A DNA stretch of 64,000 nt from assembly GCA_914767885.1 (NCBI GenBank), contig CAJZBQ010000014.1:124001-188000 (forward strand). The letters run 5' to 3'. Positions 53,863-63,982 of this stretch are shown here, piece by piece. A program made the position numbers and the translations under genes. The stretch is from Blepharisma stoltei (lineage: Eukaryota; Ciliophora; Heterotrichea; Heterotrichida; Blepharismidae). The notes below the pieces were generated by a model. It was not told the origin of the DNA, made no database searches, and saw nothing but the letters and a program-made list of their open reading frames with translations. Positions within the stretch are counted from its first letter, which is position 1, and every line of letters begins with the position of its first letter.

Positions 53863-55458
53863 ATGAAAGTATTGGTATTCCTCACCATACTCAGCCTCGC
53901 TTTAAGTGGGTCCACCTTCCGTTCAGTCCAATTTTCTCCAGTATCCGGCGCGACTAATGTAATTAGAGGTCTCCTCAAAGGAATTGGCTCAGAAATCACA
54001 ACTGACGACATCAAGCCATGCCTAGCAGACATAGACGATATGATCCCAGACCTTCAAGAAGCAATTAGCTATTATAATCAGCACACTTCTGAAAGCTACA
54101 GAAGCTGCCTATTACTTCTTGGCCTTGCCCTCAAAGATGTTCCATCTGCAATAGACACATGCAAAGGCGGTGCAACCCAAGCTGCAAGCATTATTTCTGA
54201 TGCTTTAAAGACCTTTACAGACCCGTCAAGCTTCCCAGGCGACCTTACCAAAGCTTTGGTACTGGATGGAAAAGATATTAAAGTCAATTTCGCCCAAGCC
54301 GCAATTAAATGGAGCAAAAGTGACTATGAAGGATTCGGGTTCAGCATTGGCCAAGCCATGTATAACGTATTTCAGACCCTTGAAGAATACAATCTCATGT
54401 CCTTACACATCAGTGCCTCAAGCCCTGTTGACATCGTAAAAGGATTTTTTGAAGCTTTTAAAGAAGAAATTGTCACTGCAGATGTCAAGCCTTGTTTAAA
54501 AGAAGTCGATGATATGATCCCTGACCTAAAAGAAGCAATTGAAAGCTGCAAACAAGATACTGCTGAAGGTGTAAGAAATTGCTTAATTTACCTGACTCTG
54601 GCAGCTAAAGCTTTCCCAACTGCTTTGAGCACATGTCAGACTGGAGCTTCCCAAGCTTTAAATATTGTGACTGATCTTGCGAAAACCATGCTCAAGCCGT
54701 CAACTTTTTCAAGCGACTTCGTAAAAGCTTATGTCTTGGATTCAAAAGACATTAAAAGCTCACTTGCCCAAGCAGCTTCAATGTGGAGTAAGAATGATAT
54801 GGAAGGGTTTGGATACAGCCTTGGACAGACTTTATATGAGATGTATAATGTACTGGAAGAGTTCAATGTGCTATTAGGATCAAGCCAGGATGCTTCTCTT
54901 GAGTTATTAGATGGGTTCTTGTTTGGAATTGCCTCAGATATGTATAATGACGAAATCAAAAGCTGTTTCGCAGATATTGAGACAGTCGAAAAAGACATTA
55001 AGGCATTTTTCACTGAAATTAAGACAGAAACCTTACTATATTTTTTATAAAAATATTTTTAAAAAAAAATTATTATTTTATGAAATTTTAAAATAAAAAA
55101 TAATTAGAAAAATAGGTTAGAAGGTATGGTCGAAGGCTTCAAAACTCTTGGAAACACCCTTGATCATATTAACAGTGCTATTGCTGAATGCAAGTCAAAA
55201 GCAACTGATGTCATTGCTATAGTTTCTAAAGCGTCTAAGCAATTTATTTCTCCATACACCTTTGCTTATCATGTTGGCAGAGCAATCCTTGTCAATGAAA
55301 AGCAAATTTACAATGAAATTACCACTGCTATGAGAGCTTGGAATAACGCAGAATATTTCAACTGTGGCTACAACATTGGAAAAGCAGTCGTAATTGTTGC
55401 TCAAGATAAAGCAATTGAGCCTGCTTATAATGGTGCATCAAGAAGAATAAAGCATTAA
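53863..55458 (+). CDS. Secreted three-repeat helical protein, one IES
   Basis: 503 aa after removal of an 84-bp IES. Signal peptide MKVLVFLTILSLALS. Three related modules of about 160 residues start near residues 27, 190 and 355. Each carries a DDIKPCLADIDDMIPDLQEAI-like helix, paired cysteines, a GA(S/T)QA..I helix and a KDIK..FAQAA.KWSK.D.EGFG(F/Y)S.GQ block. Cysteine positions repeat, implying conserved disulphides. I do not recognise the domain by name. Codon use is richer in GC than in neighbours, which suggests high expression (inference). Confidence 0.75.
55034..55117. other. IES, 84 bp, in three-repeat gene
   Basis: TTA repeats, with TA at 55034 and 55118. Removal joins FTEIKTETL to EGMVEGFKTLGNTLD in frame. 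Confidence 0.75.
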
Positions 55459-55589
55459 GCTTATTTGATTTGCATAAATAAGGATAAATTAATTATCATT
55501 CTTTTATCAATTTTTAATCCTTCTCAAATTGATAAGGCATTTATTCGTATGTAAAAAAAAATCATATAGACTTAACTAGATTTAAATAA

Positions 55590-58500
55590 TTATCTTTGCC
55601 TACGAGCTGGAGTTGTATTGTCTCCTGCCCAACCTTTCTCATAGCTTTTTCCATCGAAATTCCATGAATTTCTCATCATAAGCTCGAAATATCTATCATC
55701 ATCAATAGATGCAGAAACGTGAGCATAATACTCCATGAATTCTTCCAAAGTCACTCTGTGATCTCTTGTATTTTCTTTAAACGTCGCATGGTGAGTCTCA
55801 AAAGTGTCTAAAAATTCGCAAAGTATATCTTCTTCAGTCTTTTTGCCTGCCCTTACATCAGGATGGCTCCTGGCGTTATAAACACCTTTAATGTCATCGA
55901 TTTCTACAATTCCATTTCCATTGCTATCAAGTTTATTAAAAGCTTGAGTTACCAGCTGCTTTCTTCCATTATTCATAGGCCCTCTCAATCTATGAATAAA
56001 TTCTTCATAGTCAATAGTCCCACTATTATCAGCATCAAAATGATTAAACAGCTTCCTCAAGTCTTTTTCTTCAAAGTCAACCCTAAAATCTCTCATAGCT
56101 TTCAAAAATTCATTATAATCTAAATTTCCTGAACCATCATCATCAATTATTTTGAAATTTCTAGCAATTCCGACAAAACCTCGAGCTCCTCTTGCAGCAA
56201 GTCTTGATCTTAAATTTTCTAAAATTTCATCAATTGTAGGGTTTGCTGAGCGTGGCTGAGACTCACTCCCCCCCCCTTTAAATTGGAACAAAATATCGGT
56301 AAAATTTCCACATTTTTGGTAAATTAAACCCCCTTTAAATTGGAACAAAATTTAATTTTATAATAAAAAATTATATATAATTTTTATCTAAAAAGTTTTG
56401 ATATAAGTTAAATGTTTCTTCTTAACTAAAATTAAAAATCTATTTATATCTTGCTCTTTTTTAAAGAAAAAAGTATAAAGAGCATCTTATTTAAATAAAT
56501 TTATTATCCTTAATTGGTAAATTTTAAAAAAAAAATTTATTTTTTTTTTTAAAAATTTTCAAAAAAAATTTTTGTTTTTTTTGATAAAAATGATATTTTT
56601 TATTTGGATAGTTTTGATATAAATTCAATAGGATAGGAATTCTTTATAAAATTTCAAAATTTACATATTTCTTGCTTTATTTTAAAGAATAGAGTATAAA
56701 TAGCATCTTATTTAAACAAAATTAGCACTTTGATCGATAAATTTTCCAAATTTTTTTTTTTTTTTAATTTTTTTTATCAATAAAAATAAAAATTTTTGTG
56801 TAAATAATTTTGATACCAATTAATAGTGGCGTATTAACTAATAATGAAAATTTAGTTATATCTTGCTTTGTTTTAAAGGATAAAGAGTATAGCGTTTTAT
56901 TAAACAAATTTATTAATCTAATTCGATAAGTTTTTGAAATTTTGTTTTTTTTTAAATTTTTATATTTTTTATAAAAAATTTTATATTGATTTTTTTTTTT
57001 AAAAAAAAAAATTAACCCCCCTTTAAATTGGAACAAAATTTTTAGTTCCAATTCAAAGGGGGGGGGGAGTCAGTGACGTCCACATCTCTTCTTGGTACTC
57101 CATAGGTTTCTGATGTCCCATATGGGGCAGTGCTGGCTACACTTTTGCCTAGCGCAGCACTTGGGTGGTTTGCTAATAAATAAGCACGTTTGCTGTCAGG
57201 TGAAAACCCTTTGGAAGATCCTGCATATGCACCTCTTCCTGAATCTTGTTGAAGCTTCCATGCATTATTCATCATCAATTCAAAATATCTGTCATCATCA
57301 ATGCTTGCAGATACATTATTATAATACTCTTCAAACTCTTCTCTTGTAATGTTCCTATCCCTCTTTGACAAATCACTAATATTATGATGAGTCTCAAAAG
57401 TTTCCAAAAATTCCCCAAGGACTTCATTTTCTGTTTTTTTGCCAGCTCTTACATCAGGATGATTTTTCGCTGAATAAACCCCTTTTAAGTCTTCAATGTC
57501 AATAACCCCACTTTTATCCCTATCAAGCTTATTCCAAGCTTGTCCTACAACTCCTCTTCTAAATGAGTTCATAGGTCCTCTTATACCTCTGATAAGTTCA
57601 TCATAATCAATAATCCCACTTCTATCCCTGTCAAGTGCGTTGAATAATTTTTCTATATCTTCGTCTTCTATATCGATTCTGAAATCTCTGCATCCTTTTC
57701 TAAACTCTCCTAGACTAATAGTTCCTGAATTATCGTCGTCCATAATCTTAAATTGCCTAGCAATCCCTATAATTCCTCTTGCCCCTCTTGTAGCTAGTTT
57801 ATTTCTGAATCTTTCAAGTAGCATTTCTACACTTCTCTGATTAAGAGGAGGAGCAGGAGGTAAAAGTCCAGGAGAATTCTTAGCTGGCTTTGAAAACCCT
57901 TTATTACCATCTTCATTAGCCCAAGCTTTATTTTTGGTATAGGCTGGAGCTTCATTAAGTTTCCAGGTATTTGACATCATCAATTCAAAGTACTGATCAT
58001 TATCTACACTAGCTGAAATATTATTGTAATATTCCAAGAATTCTTCTCTTGTCACTTTTCTATCCCTGGTTCCACCAATATTATGATGCATTTCAAAAGT
58101 TTCTAAAAATTCGCCTAAAACGTCGTCTTCTGTTTTCCTGCCACTTCTTACATCAGGGTGGCCTCTTGCATTATAAAAGCCTTTAATATCTTCGATATCT
58201 AGGATCCCTGAATGGTCTGAGTCAAGCTTGTCAAAAGCTCTATTAACTAAAGCAATCCTAAAATCATTCATTGGCCCTCTGACTGCTCTTAAAAACTCAT
58301 CATAGTCTATTTCTCCTGATCTATCTCTGTCTATCAAGTTAAAAACAGCCTGAAGCTCGTTTTCTCTTATATCAACTCTAAAATCCCTGATAGCTTTAGA
58401 AAACTCATAAAAATCAAGGTAGCCAGACCCATCGTCGTCCATGATTTTAAACTGCCGAGCTAAGCCCATGATGCCTCTTCCTCCTCTTGCAGCAAGTCTT

Positions 58501-58871
58501 TCTCTTATTTTTTCTATGCCAGCTTGGCCATCTTGTACAAGCTGATTCAGCGTTTTCTGAGAAGTTCCAGGTCTTCCAGTGATACTTTGGTTATTAAAAA
58601 TCGCAGCTACGAATTCTTTATAGTCTAAAGCTCCAGAATGGTCTGTGTCATAGAATCTAAAAAGGTCTTCCAGCATCCTTTGGTTTGGGACGACAAGACC
58701 GATTTTCTCAATGGCTTTTGTCCATTCGTCTAATGATACTGTTTCACTGTTATCAAGGTCAAAATATTTGAAGGCTCTGAGGAGGACTGTTTCTTCAGAG
58801 ACGTGAGAGGTTGATTTTTGTTGGAGCTTGGCTCGGAGCTCGTTTTCAAATTGCTGACGATAGTTGTCCAT
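55590..58871 (-). CDS. Tripled calyphosin-like EF-hand protein, MITE inside
   Basis: 824 aa after removal of the 807-bp MITE step. An N-terminal EF-hand pair (FDLDNSETVSLDEW, YDTDHSGALDYKEF) is followed by three homologous modules of about 210 residues, each with four EF-hand-like loops. Each module starts RLAARG(G/A)RG and contains (M/I)DDD(G/N)SG, RDRSGEIDYDEF or a variant, and HPDVR(A/S)G(K/R)KTE. The layout matches calyphosin/CAPSL, axonemal calcium sensors. The MITE lies in the linker between modules 2 and 3. A triple-length calyphosin is unusual outside ciliates. Confidence 0.85.
56266..57069 (-). mobile_element. MITE, family 2, 804 bp, in EF-hand gene
   Basis: TCA at 56263 and 57070. 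The right end is a hairpin (TTTAAATTGGAACAAAA / TTTTTAGTTCCAATTCAAAG) followed by GGGGGAG; the left end is CTCCCCCCCCTTTAAATTGG. The interior holds three tandem units of about 200 bp (TTATATCTTGCT...AGCATCTTATTTAAA near 56450, 56670 and 56860). Removal joins DVDVTE to SQPRSANPTIDE in frame. Confidence 0.88.
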
Positions 58872-59299
58872 TTAATTATTTGCATAATAAAATGATGGTT
58901 TAAGAAGTTTTTTATGAAGCCATTACAAAGGATATTGTTGGGATTTTGGATTTAGGAGAGATTTGAGTGAAGAAAATGCTTAAGAGCCTTAAATAAGGAC
59001 AAATAATTGGTAAATAAACTTATAAAGAAATTTAAGAAGTAATTAAATATATAAAGTTATATTGGATTTGTATAAAACTGTATTGTTTTATTGAAATTAA
59101 GTTGGATTACTCAATTTTAGAAGATGCTATATAAATGCTTTAATTAGTAACCCAAAGTTAATTTTTTTGATAATTCTTTTTATATACATACAATTTTAAA
59201 TATAAATTCAGCTTTCTTATTCTTTTTAACACAAATTAATTTAATCAGCAAAATCCCACTCTCCATTTACATTTTAAACTTAACGATATTTATTTAAAA
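58872..59299. other. Intergenic, no gene seen
   Basis: AT-rich spacer between two minus-strand genes. Nothing recognised. Confidence 0.55.
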
Positions 59300-59767
59300 T
59301 TAAGCAAAACTCACACCTCTAGTCCTTAGAGGTGAAAAAAACCCTTCAGGAACTATTACATTTTTCCTTAAATCTTCCATACAATCTAAAACCCTTTCCA
59401 TTTTTTCCAGAGATTCATAAAATGAATTCCGAACAGCTAATATTTGAAAGCTCAGCTTAGGCAAATTATTCGATGGAGAGCTGCTTAGAGCTCTTTTCGA
59501 TCTATCCTTATTCAGCGGAAATGCTTCTTTTACTACATATTTCGCTGCGTGAGGATAGTTTTCTTTATTAGCACTTGAGGGTCTTTGTTTACAGTTTACA
59601 AGTCGCCATAAAATTTCTGATGTTTTTTTTGATTTTTGTTCAGCGTAAATTCCTTTTGTATTTTCTGTGACTTTTTCCATATCAAAAACTGGAGGTCCTG
59701 TATGCTCTTTGGCACTTACAATTCTAGGCCTGAGGAATAATGGAGGTCTGCTTCTTATACGACTCAT
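59300..59767 (-). CDS. Hypothetical basic protein
   Basis: 155 aa. Arg/Ser/Lys-rich N-terminus (MSRIRSRPPLFLRPRIVSA), a central basic part with RPSSANKENYPHAAKYVVKE, and a helical C-terminal part (FYESLEKMERVLDCMEDLRKN). No domain is recognised. It is intact, without IES, intron or TGA. It resembles short ciliate-specific proteins. Confidence 0.55.
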   Translation of the reverse strand: MSRIRSRPPLFLRPRIVSAKEHTGPPVFDMEKVTENTKGIYAEQKSKKTSEILWRLVNCKQRPSSANKENYPHAAKYVVKEAFPLNKDRSKRALSSSPSNNLPKLSFQILAVRNSFYESLEKMERVLDCMEDLRKNVIVPEGFFSPLRTRGVSFA

Positions 59768-60078
59768 TTTGAAAATTTATATTGTAGTAAATTTAAGTAG
59801 ATTTCAAGATGTCAAAATCGTTAAATTTTTGTAAGGGGTGAATTGTATTTATTTTTCCATAAAAACAGAATTTTGTGGTAAAAATCCACAATACAAGAAT
59901 ATTAAGCATTTTTGATAATTTCTTAATAATTGCTCACAATTTCAATTCAATTAAGATTTAAAATCTTCGCATTTTAATATAAATAAATTTATTTATGAAG
60001 AATTAACTTTATAACTAATAAAAAGCTTGCATAAAAGTTCACAAATTTCCATAAATGACAGGCCTATAATAAAAAGGG
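59768..60078. other. Divergent intergenic region
   Basis: 311 bp of AT-rich sequence between divergent genes. It presumably contains both promoters. No motif recognised. Confidence 0.5.
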
Positions 60079-62468
60079 ATGAACTATAACTTCAAGTCAA
60101 TTCCTAGCGTGCCTAGCGCTAAAGACCTGATTGATACAGTTCTCTCCAAAACTCAACGAAAAACACCAACTGAAATACATCCACAGGTTCAAATCGCCCG
60201 AATTCGAAAATTTTACATGAGAAAAGTCAAATTCACACAATCCACCATAGAAGAAAAGCTTGGAGAAATCCTTGAAAAATTCCCTAAGCTTGATGATATT
60301 CATCCCTTCTACGCTGATCTAATTAATGTGCTTTACGATAAAGACCACTATAAATTAGCCCTGGGACACATTAACAAAGCTAAATCTTTAGTCGAAAGTG
60401 TGGCTAAAGACTATGTACGTATGCTTAAATATGCTGACAGTTTATATCGTGGCAAGACACTCAAAAAAGCAGCCCTAGGTCGTATGTGTACGATCTTAAA
60501 GAAGCTTAGCAACTCCCTGAACTATTTGGACGAGGTCAGAAAGCATTTGGCAAGGCTGCCGTCTATAGACCCACACACAAGAAGTATTATCATAACAGGA
60601 TATCCCAATGTAGGAAAATCCTCATTTATGAACAATGTGACCCGTGCAAACGCTGAAGTCCAGCCATATGCATTTACAACTAAAAGCTTATTTGTTGGGC
60701 ATACAGATTATGATTTTATCCCATGGCAAGTTATTGATACTCCTGGACTTCTTGACAGGCCAATAGAAGAGAGGAACATTGTAGAAATGCAAGCGATCAC
60801 AGCTCTGGCACATATTAATGCGTGCATACTTTTCTTTATTGATATTTCGGAAAAGTGTGGATATACAGTGCCTCAACAGATTCAGCTATTTGAAAGTGTT
60901 CAGCCGTTGTTTACAAATAAACCTCTTGGGATCATTATTACAAAAACTGATCTAAAAAGATGGGAAGACTTAAACCCAGAATACCAACAAAAAATCCAAG
61001 AAATTGTCCAAAAGCACAACGCCTTTATGTCATTCATTTAGATATCAGGAAAAATGGCTGGTGGAGGGTGTACTTATCTTTATAGGGAATGAGTTTTATT
61101 GCGAAGAGATTCCTGAGGGTTGTGCTAGCTTTGAGGTGAAAAGCCCAGCACTATTTATGCTGATTATTGGTCTGGTTCGGGGCTGCAGATTTTTGCATTT
61201 TTTGCCAACAGCACCTAGGCCCAGGTTGGGTGCTCGATAGAAGTATGGCTACTTACCTGCTTAGACTGAGGGGTCTGCCTTGGCAAAATCCTTATATGGG
61301 CATATGGATAGGGAAATCTTCCCCAGAAAAACAGAATTTTGGTCTGATCATGCTAAGGTAGAAGCCGTCTACATACCTCTGAACCCTGCATGACAGCAGC
61401 CCTATTAGACGTTGCCTTTAAGAATGATGCTACGAGAATTAGGGACTATAAATACCCAAGCATCTAACTTAGTCTAGCTTATGTCTTTCATTTCTAATGA
61501 AAACAAAGAAGGAGTGATGGAATGCAGAAACCAAGCCTGCGAGCATCTCAAATCATTCAGAGAAAACGTGAAAACCAAAAAAGTTACCACCTATGGCCGC
61601 AGCATGCCTTATGTCAGTGTTCCCAGAGCTTTAAATCCATCAAGGCCTCCTCATATCCCAGATTCCGTCATTGTTGAAGCCCAAACTGGTATCAAAGCTA
61701 GAGAAGGCCCAACTCCTAAAGAAATGCAAGAACTTCAAGGCGGCGCAGGAGTCTTCGCTATTCCTCCTCAAGCTCACTTCGTAGAACTTCAAGATGATGA
61801 CTGGAAATGGGACGTTATGCCAGAGGTCATGGACGGCAAAAACATTTTAGATTTCGTTGATCCTGATATTTTAGCTAAGCTAGAAGAGCTTGAAAAAGAA
61901 GAAGAAATCCAAGAAGACGCCCATGTTCCTTTAGACTATGATGAGTATAGAGACATTTATATCATTTTATAATAAATAATTCTATTTTATAGTAAAAATA
62001 TTTATTTATAAGAAAATTGGTTACAAAGTTAAAAGAAAAATCCATTTGAGGAGAAAAAGAATCCAGCAAGAAAGCATGATGGCTAAAGGCACATTTAAGC
62101 CAAAAAGAAAGAATTTAAGTGAGGTAGAAGAAGGGTTCAAGGAGCTTGGAATTGATCCAAGTGGATTAAAAGATGTAGTAGGGGTGAAAAGGAGAAGAAA
62201 GCCTTCACCAGAAATAGCGACAAATGTAGAAGACTTTATGGACGTCGAAGAAGGTGACGGCGGAGAAGTGATAAAGAAAAAGCTGAAATTGAAAAATAAA
62301 GCTTTGGTCAAGGCGAGAAAACCTGGTGCAATTCAACCTAACCCAAGCAGAAAAGAGCTGAAAATCATTGGAGATGAGGCTACCAAAGCGTTTTATGACC
62401 AAAAACCTCAACATATCAAACATTTGTCAGTTGGGAAGAGAGGTATTGGAAAAACTGATAGAAGATAA
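60079..62468 (+). CDS. NOG1: Nucleolar GTP-binding protein NOG1, retroposon plus IES
   Basis: 628 aa after removing a 454-bp retroposon step and a 49-bp IES, which equals the family length (about 635). 60S ribosome assembly factor. Start [27 protein letters not shown]. GTPase motifs [21 protein letters not shown] and TKTDL. Helical N-terminal domain [25 protein letters not shown]-terminal [10 protein letters not shown] and the end [22 protein letters not shown]6 interrupts it right after the GTPase domain. Without excision the protein would stop at 61040. Confidence 0.92.
61040..61478 (+). mobile_element. GC-rich retroposon-like element (R6), 439 bp, inside NOG1
   Basis: 15-bp target-site duplication TTATGTC(A/T)TTCATTT at 61025 and 61479, with one mismatch. 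It begins GGAAAAATGGCTGGTGG and ends TTAGGGACTATAAATACCC plus a short tail. It is a diverged copy of R5. Removal gives [16 protein letters not shown] in frame. Confidence 0.88.
61958..62006. other. IES, 49 bp, in NOG1
   Basis: The direct repeat ATTTATA at 61955 and 62004. Removal joins EYRDIY to [16 protein letters not shown]. It is the shortest in the window. Confidence 0.7.
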
Positions 62469-62546
62469 ATGGCTTAAGTTTAAGTTCAAAATTTTACAAA
62501 ATTCTGATTTTTCTTCTAAATTATATATTTAAGACCAATAATTAGC

Positions 62547-63982
62547 TTAATCTGAAATTAATTTTTTCTTTAATCGATTTACTTCTTCTTTGAGAAACTC
62601 CAATCTTTCCCTATCCAGCCCATATGACTTTGCTAGATAATTTTTTCTTTTATTTTTAATCACATCATACATAGACTCCATACTGAATTCCTGCCTTTTG
62701 ACTGCATAAATGCTGACCCCTGTAATAAAGTTCGCTAAGGTTATCAAGTAAGCTTGGGGCTCCATAATGTCCCATGAGTAAAAAACATAAGTGCCTGCAC
62801 CTAATAACACAAATAAAATGGCGACGTCATCGACCCGTCCTCTCCCGAACCTGTTTCGAGTTTGAGGACCATGCTGCAGCTTGAGCCCAAACCGAGCAGG
62901 AAACGGAGTCTACGGGTACTAGGCATTTGTGTTCCGGTTGGTTTTGCCTCCCTCGCCCGGCAACGAAGGCTTTGTATCTTCCCGATGGACATTTGGGAAA
63001 AAAGGCTTTTTACCCCTAGAGGCCACTAGTGCTGACGACGAAGGCATATTTGGCACCGATACTAGCTAGGGAGTTTATCCTTAGCTGGAACTCTAGTCAC
63101 TCAAGCAGCAGCCGTCAAGTCCCAAACTGCATACTCCAAGGTTCCAAGACAGCATTAAGAACCAGGCTGAAAGCCGGATGACAGCTAACTCTGGTGAAAA
63201 CGCTGACATGCAGAGAGGTTTGCTAGCAGCTAAACGATTCTTCTACGAAGATTCATCACGGGTGAGACGTAAAACCAGGAAGACCCTAATCTTTAATTAA
63301 CGCTAATGTTAATCCTGCACCTATATAAGCAAATTGCATACTGAGAATTCCAAATCCCATCCAAAAAACTCCATTAGTAAACCTTGCTGCTTTTTTATCA
63401 ATTCTTTCGTCTAACTCTAGAAGCTTAATAAGCTCATTGTGATATTCATTTAAATTTTTTTGGATTTCTAAAGGATTTTCAGTTTTTGCTCTGCCTACAG
63501 GTAAGAATTTGTTTAATGCGGCTGCTACAGAGCTTTTATCAGTTTCTTTTGAAGCTAAATTTAGATAGGAGGAGACTGAATGTACGTAGTTTTGAAGTAA
63601 ATGACGGTCTTCTAAGCTTAAATTCAAGTTGTGGAAAAACTCGTTATATACTTAATAAGAATAAATAATTAATAAAGAAGATATTATTAGAACTTATATT
63701 AATTCATATATAAATAGTTTAGTTCTCTGCTGAGTCCGCATGCAGCTCTGGGCTGATTTTAAATGAATGCCCATCCACTTCAATGAAATACGGTTCATGG
63801 AGAATTTCGCTAACTTTAGTAGTCGTGCTTATTTTCACCCCATCAATTGATTTGAATGAAACTTGGTTAAAACCTTTCGCTGCAATGGTATCAGCTACAG
63901 TTTTGATGACCTCTGTACTAGGGAACTCAATTACTATAGGATGGTTAGGAATTGCTAACTTAAAAACGACTTTTTTCAACAT
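62547..63982 (-). CDS. MCU: Mitochondrial calcium uniporter MCU, IES plus retroposon
   Basis: 280 aa in the window after removing a 73-bp IES and a 520-bp retroposon step. N-terminal MCU beta-grasp domain (VVFKLAIPNHPIVIEF to EPYFIEVDGHSFKI). Coiled coil, transmembrane helix 1 (GVFWMGFGILSMQFAYIGAG), then the selectivity filter YSWDIMEP with the DIME motif, transmembrane helix 2, and a C-terminal helix (MYDVIKNKRKNYLAKSYG...). R7 lies between helix 1 and the filter. No stop lies between the ATG at 63982 and the window edge, so the import presequence may continue beyond it. Confidence 0.88.
62804..63313 (+). mobile_element. GC-rich retroposon-like element (R7), 510 bp, inside MCU
   Basis: Direct repeat CCTGCACCTA at 62794 and 63314. 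It begins AAATAAAATGGCGACGTCATCG and ends ACCCTAATCTTTAATTAACG. Its GC-rich interior has no long frame. Removal gives MQFAYIGAG-TYVFYSWDIMEP, with correct MCU spacing. Confidence 0.87.
63647..63719. other. IES, 73 bp, in MCU
   Basis: TA at 63647 and 63720. Removal joins LHADSAEN to YNEFFHNLNLSLEDR, linking the N-terminal domain to the coiled coil. Confidence 0.75.

Noticed and set aside
60079-61972. Two adjacent genes for a GTPase and a separate small protein
   Set aside because: The second half is the NOG1 C-terminal region, and one-copy removal of the 15-bp repeat joins them in frame.
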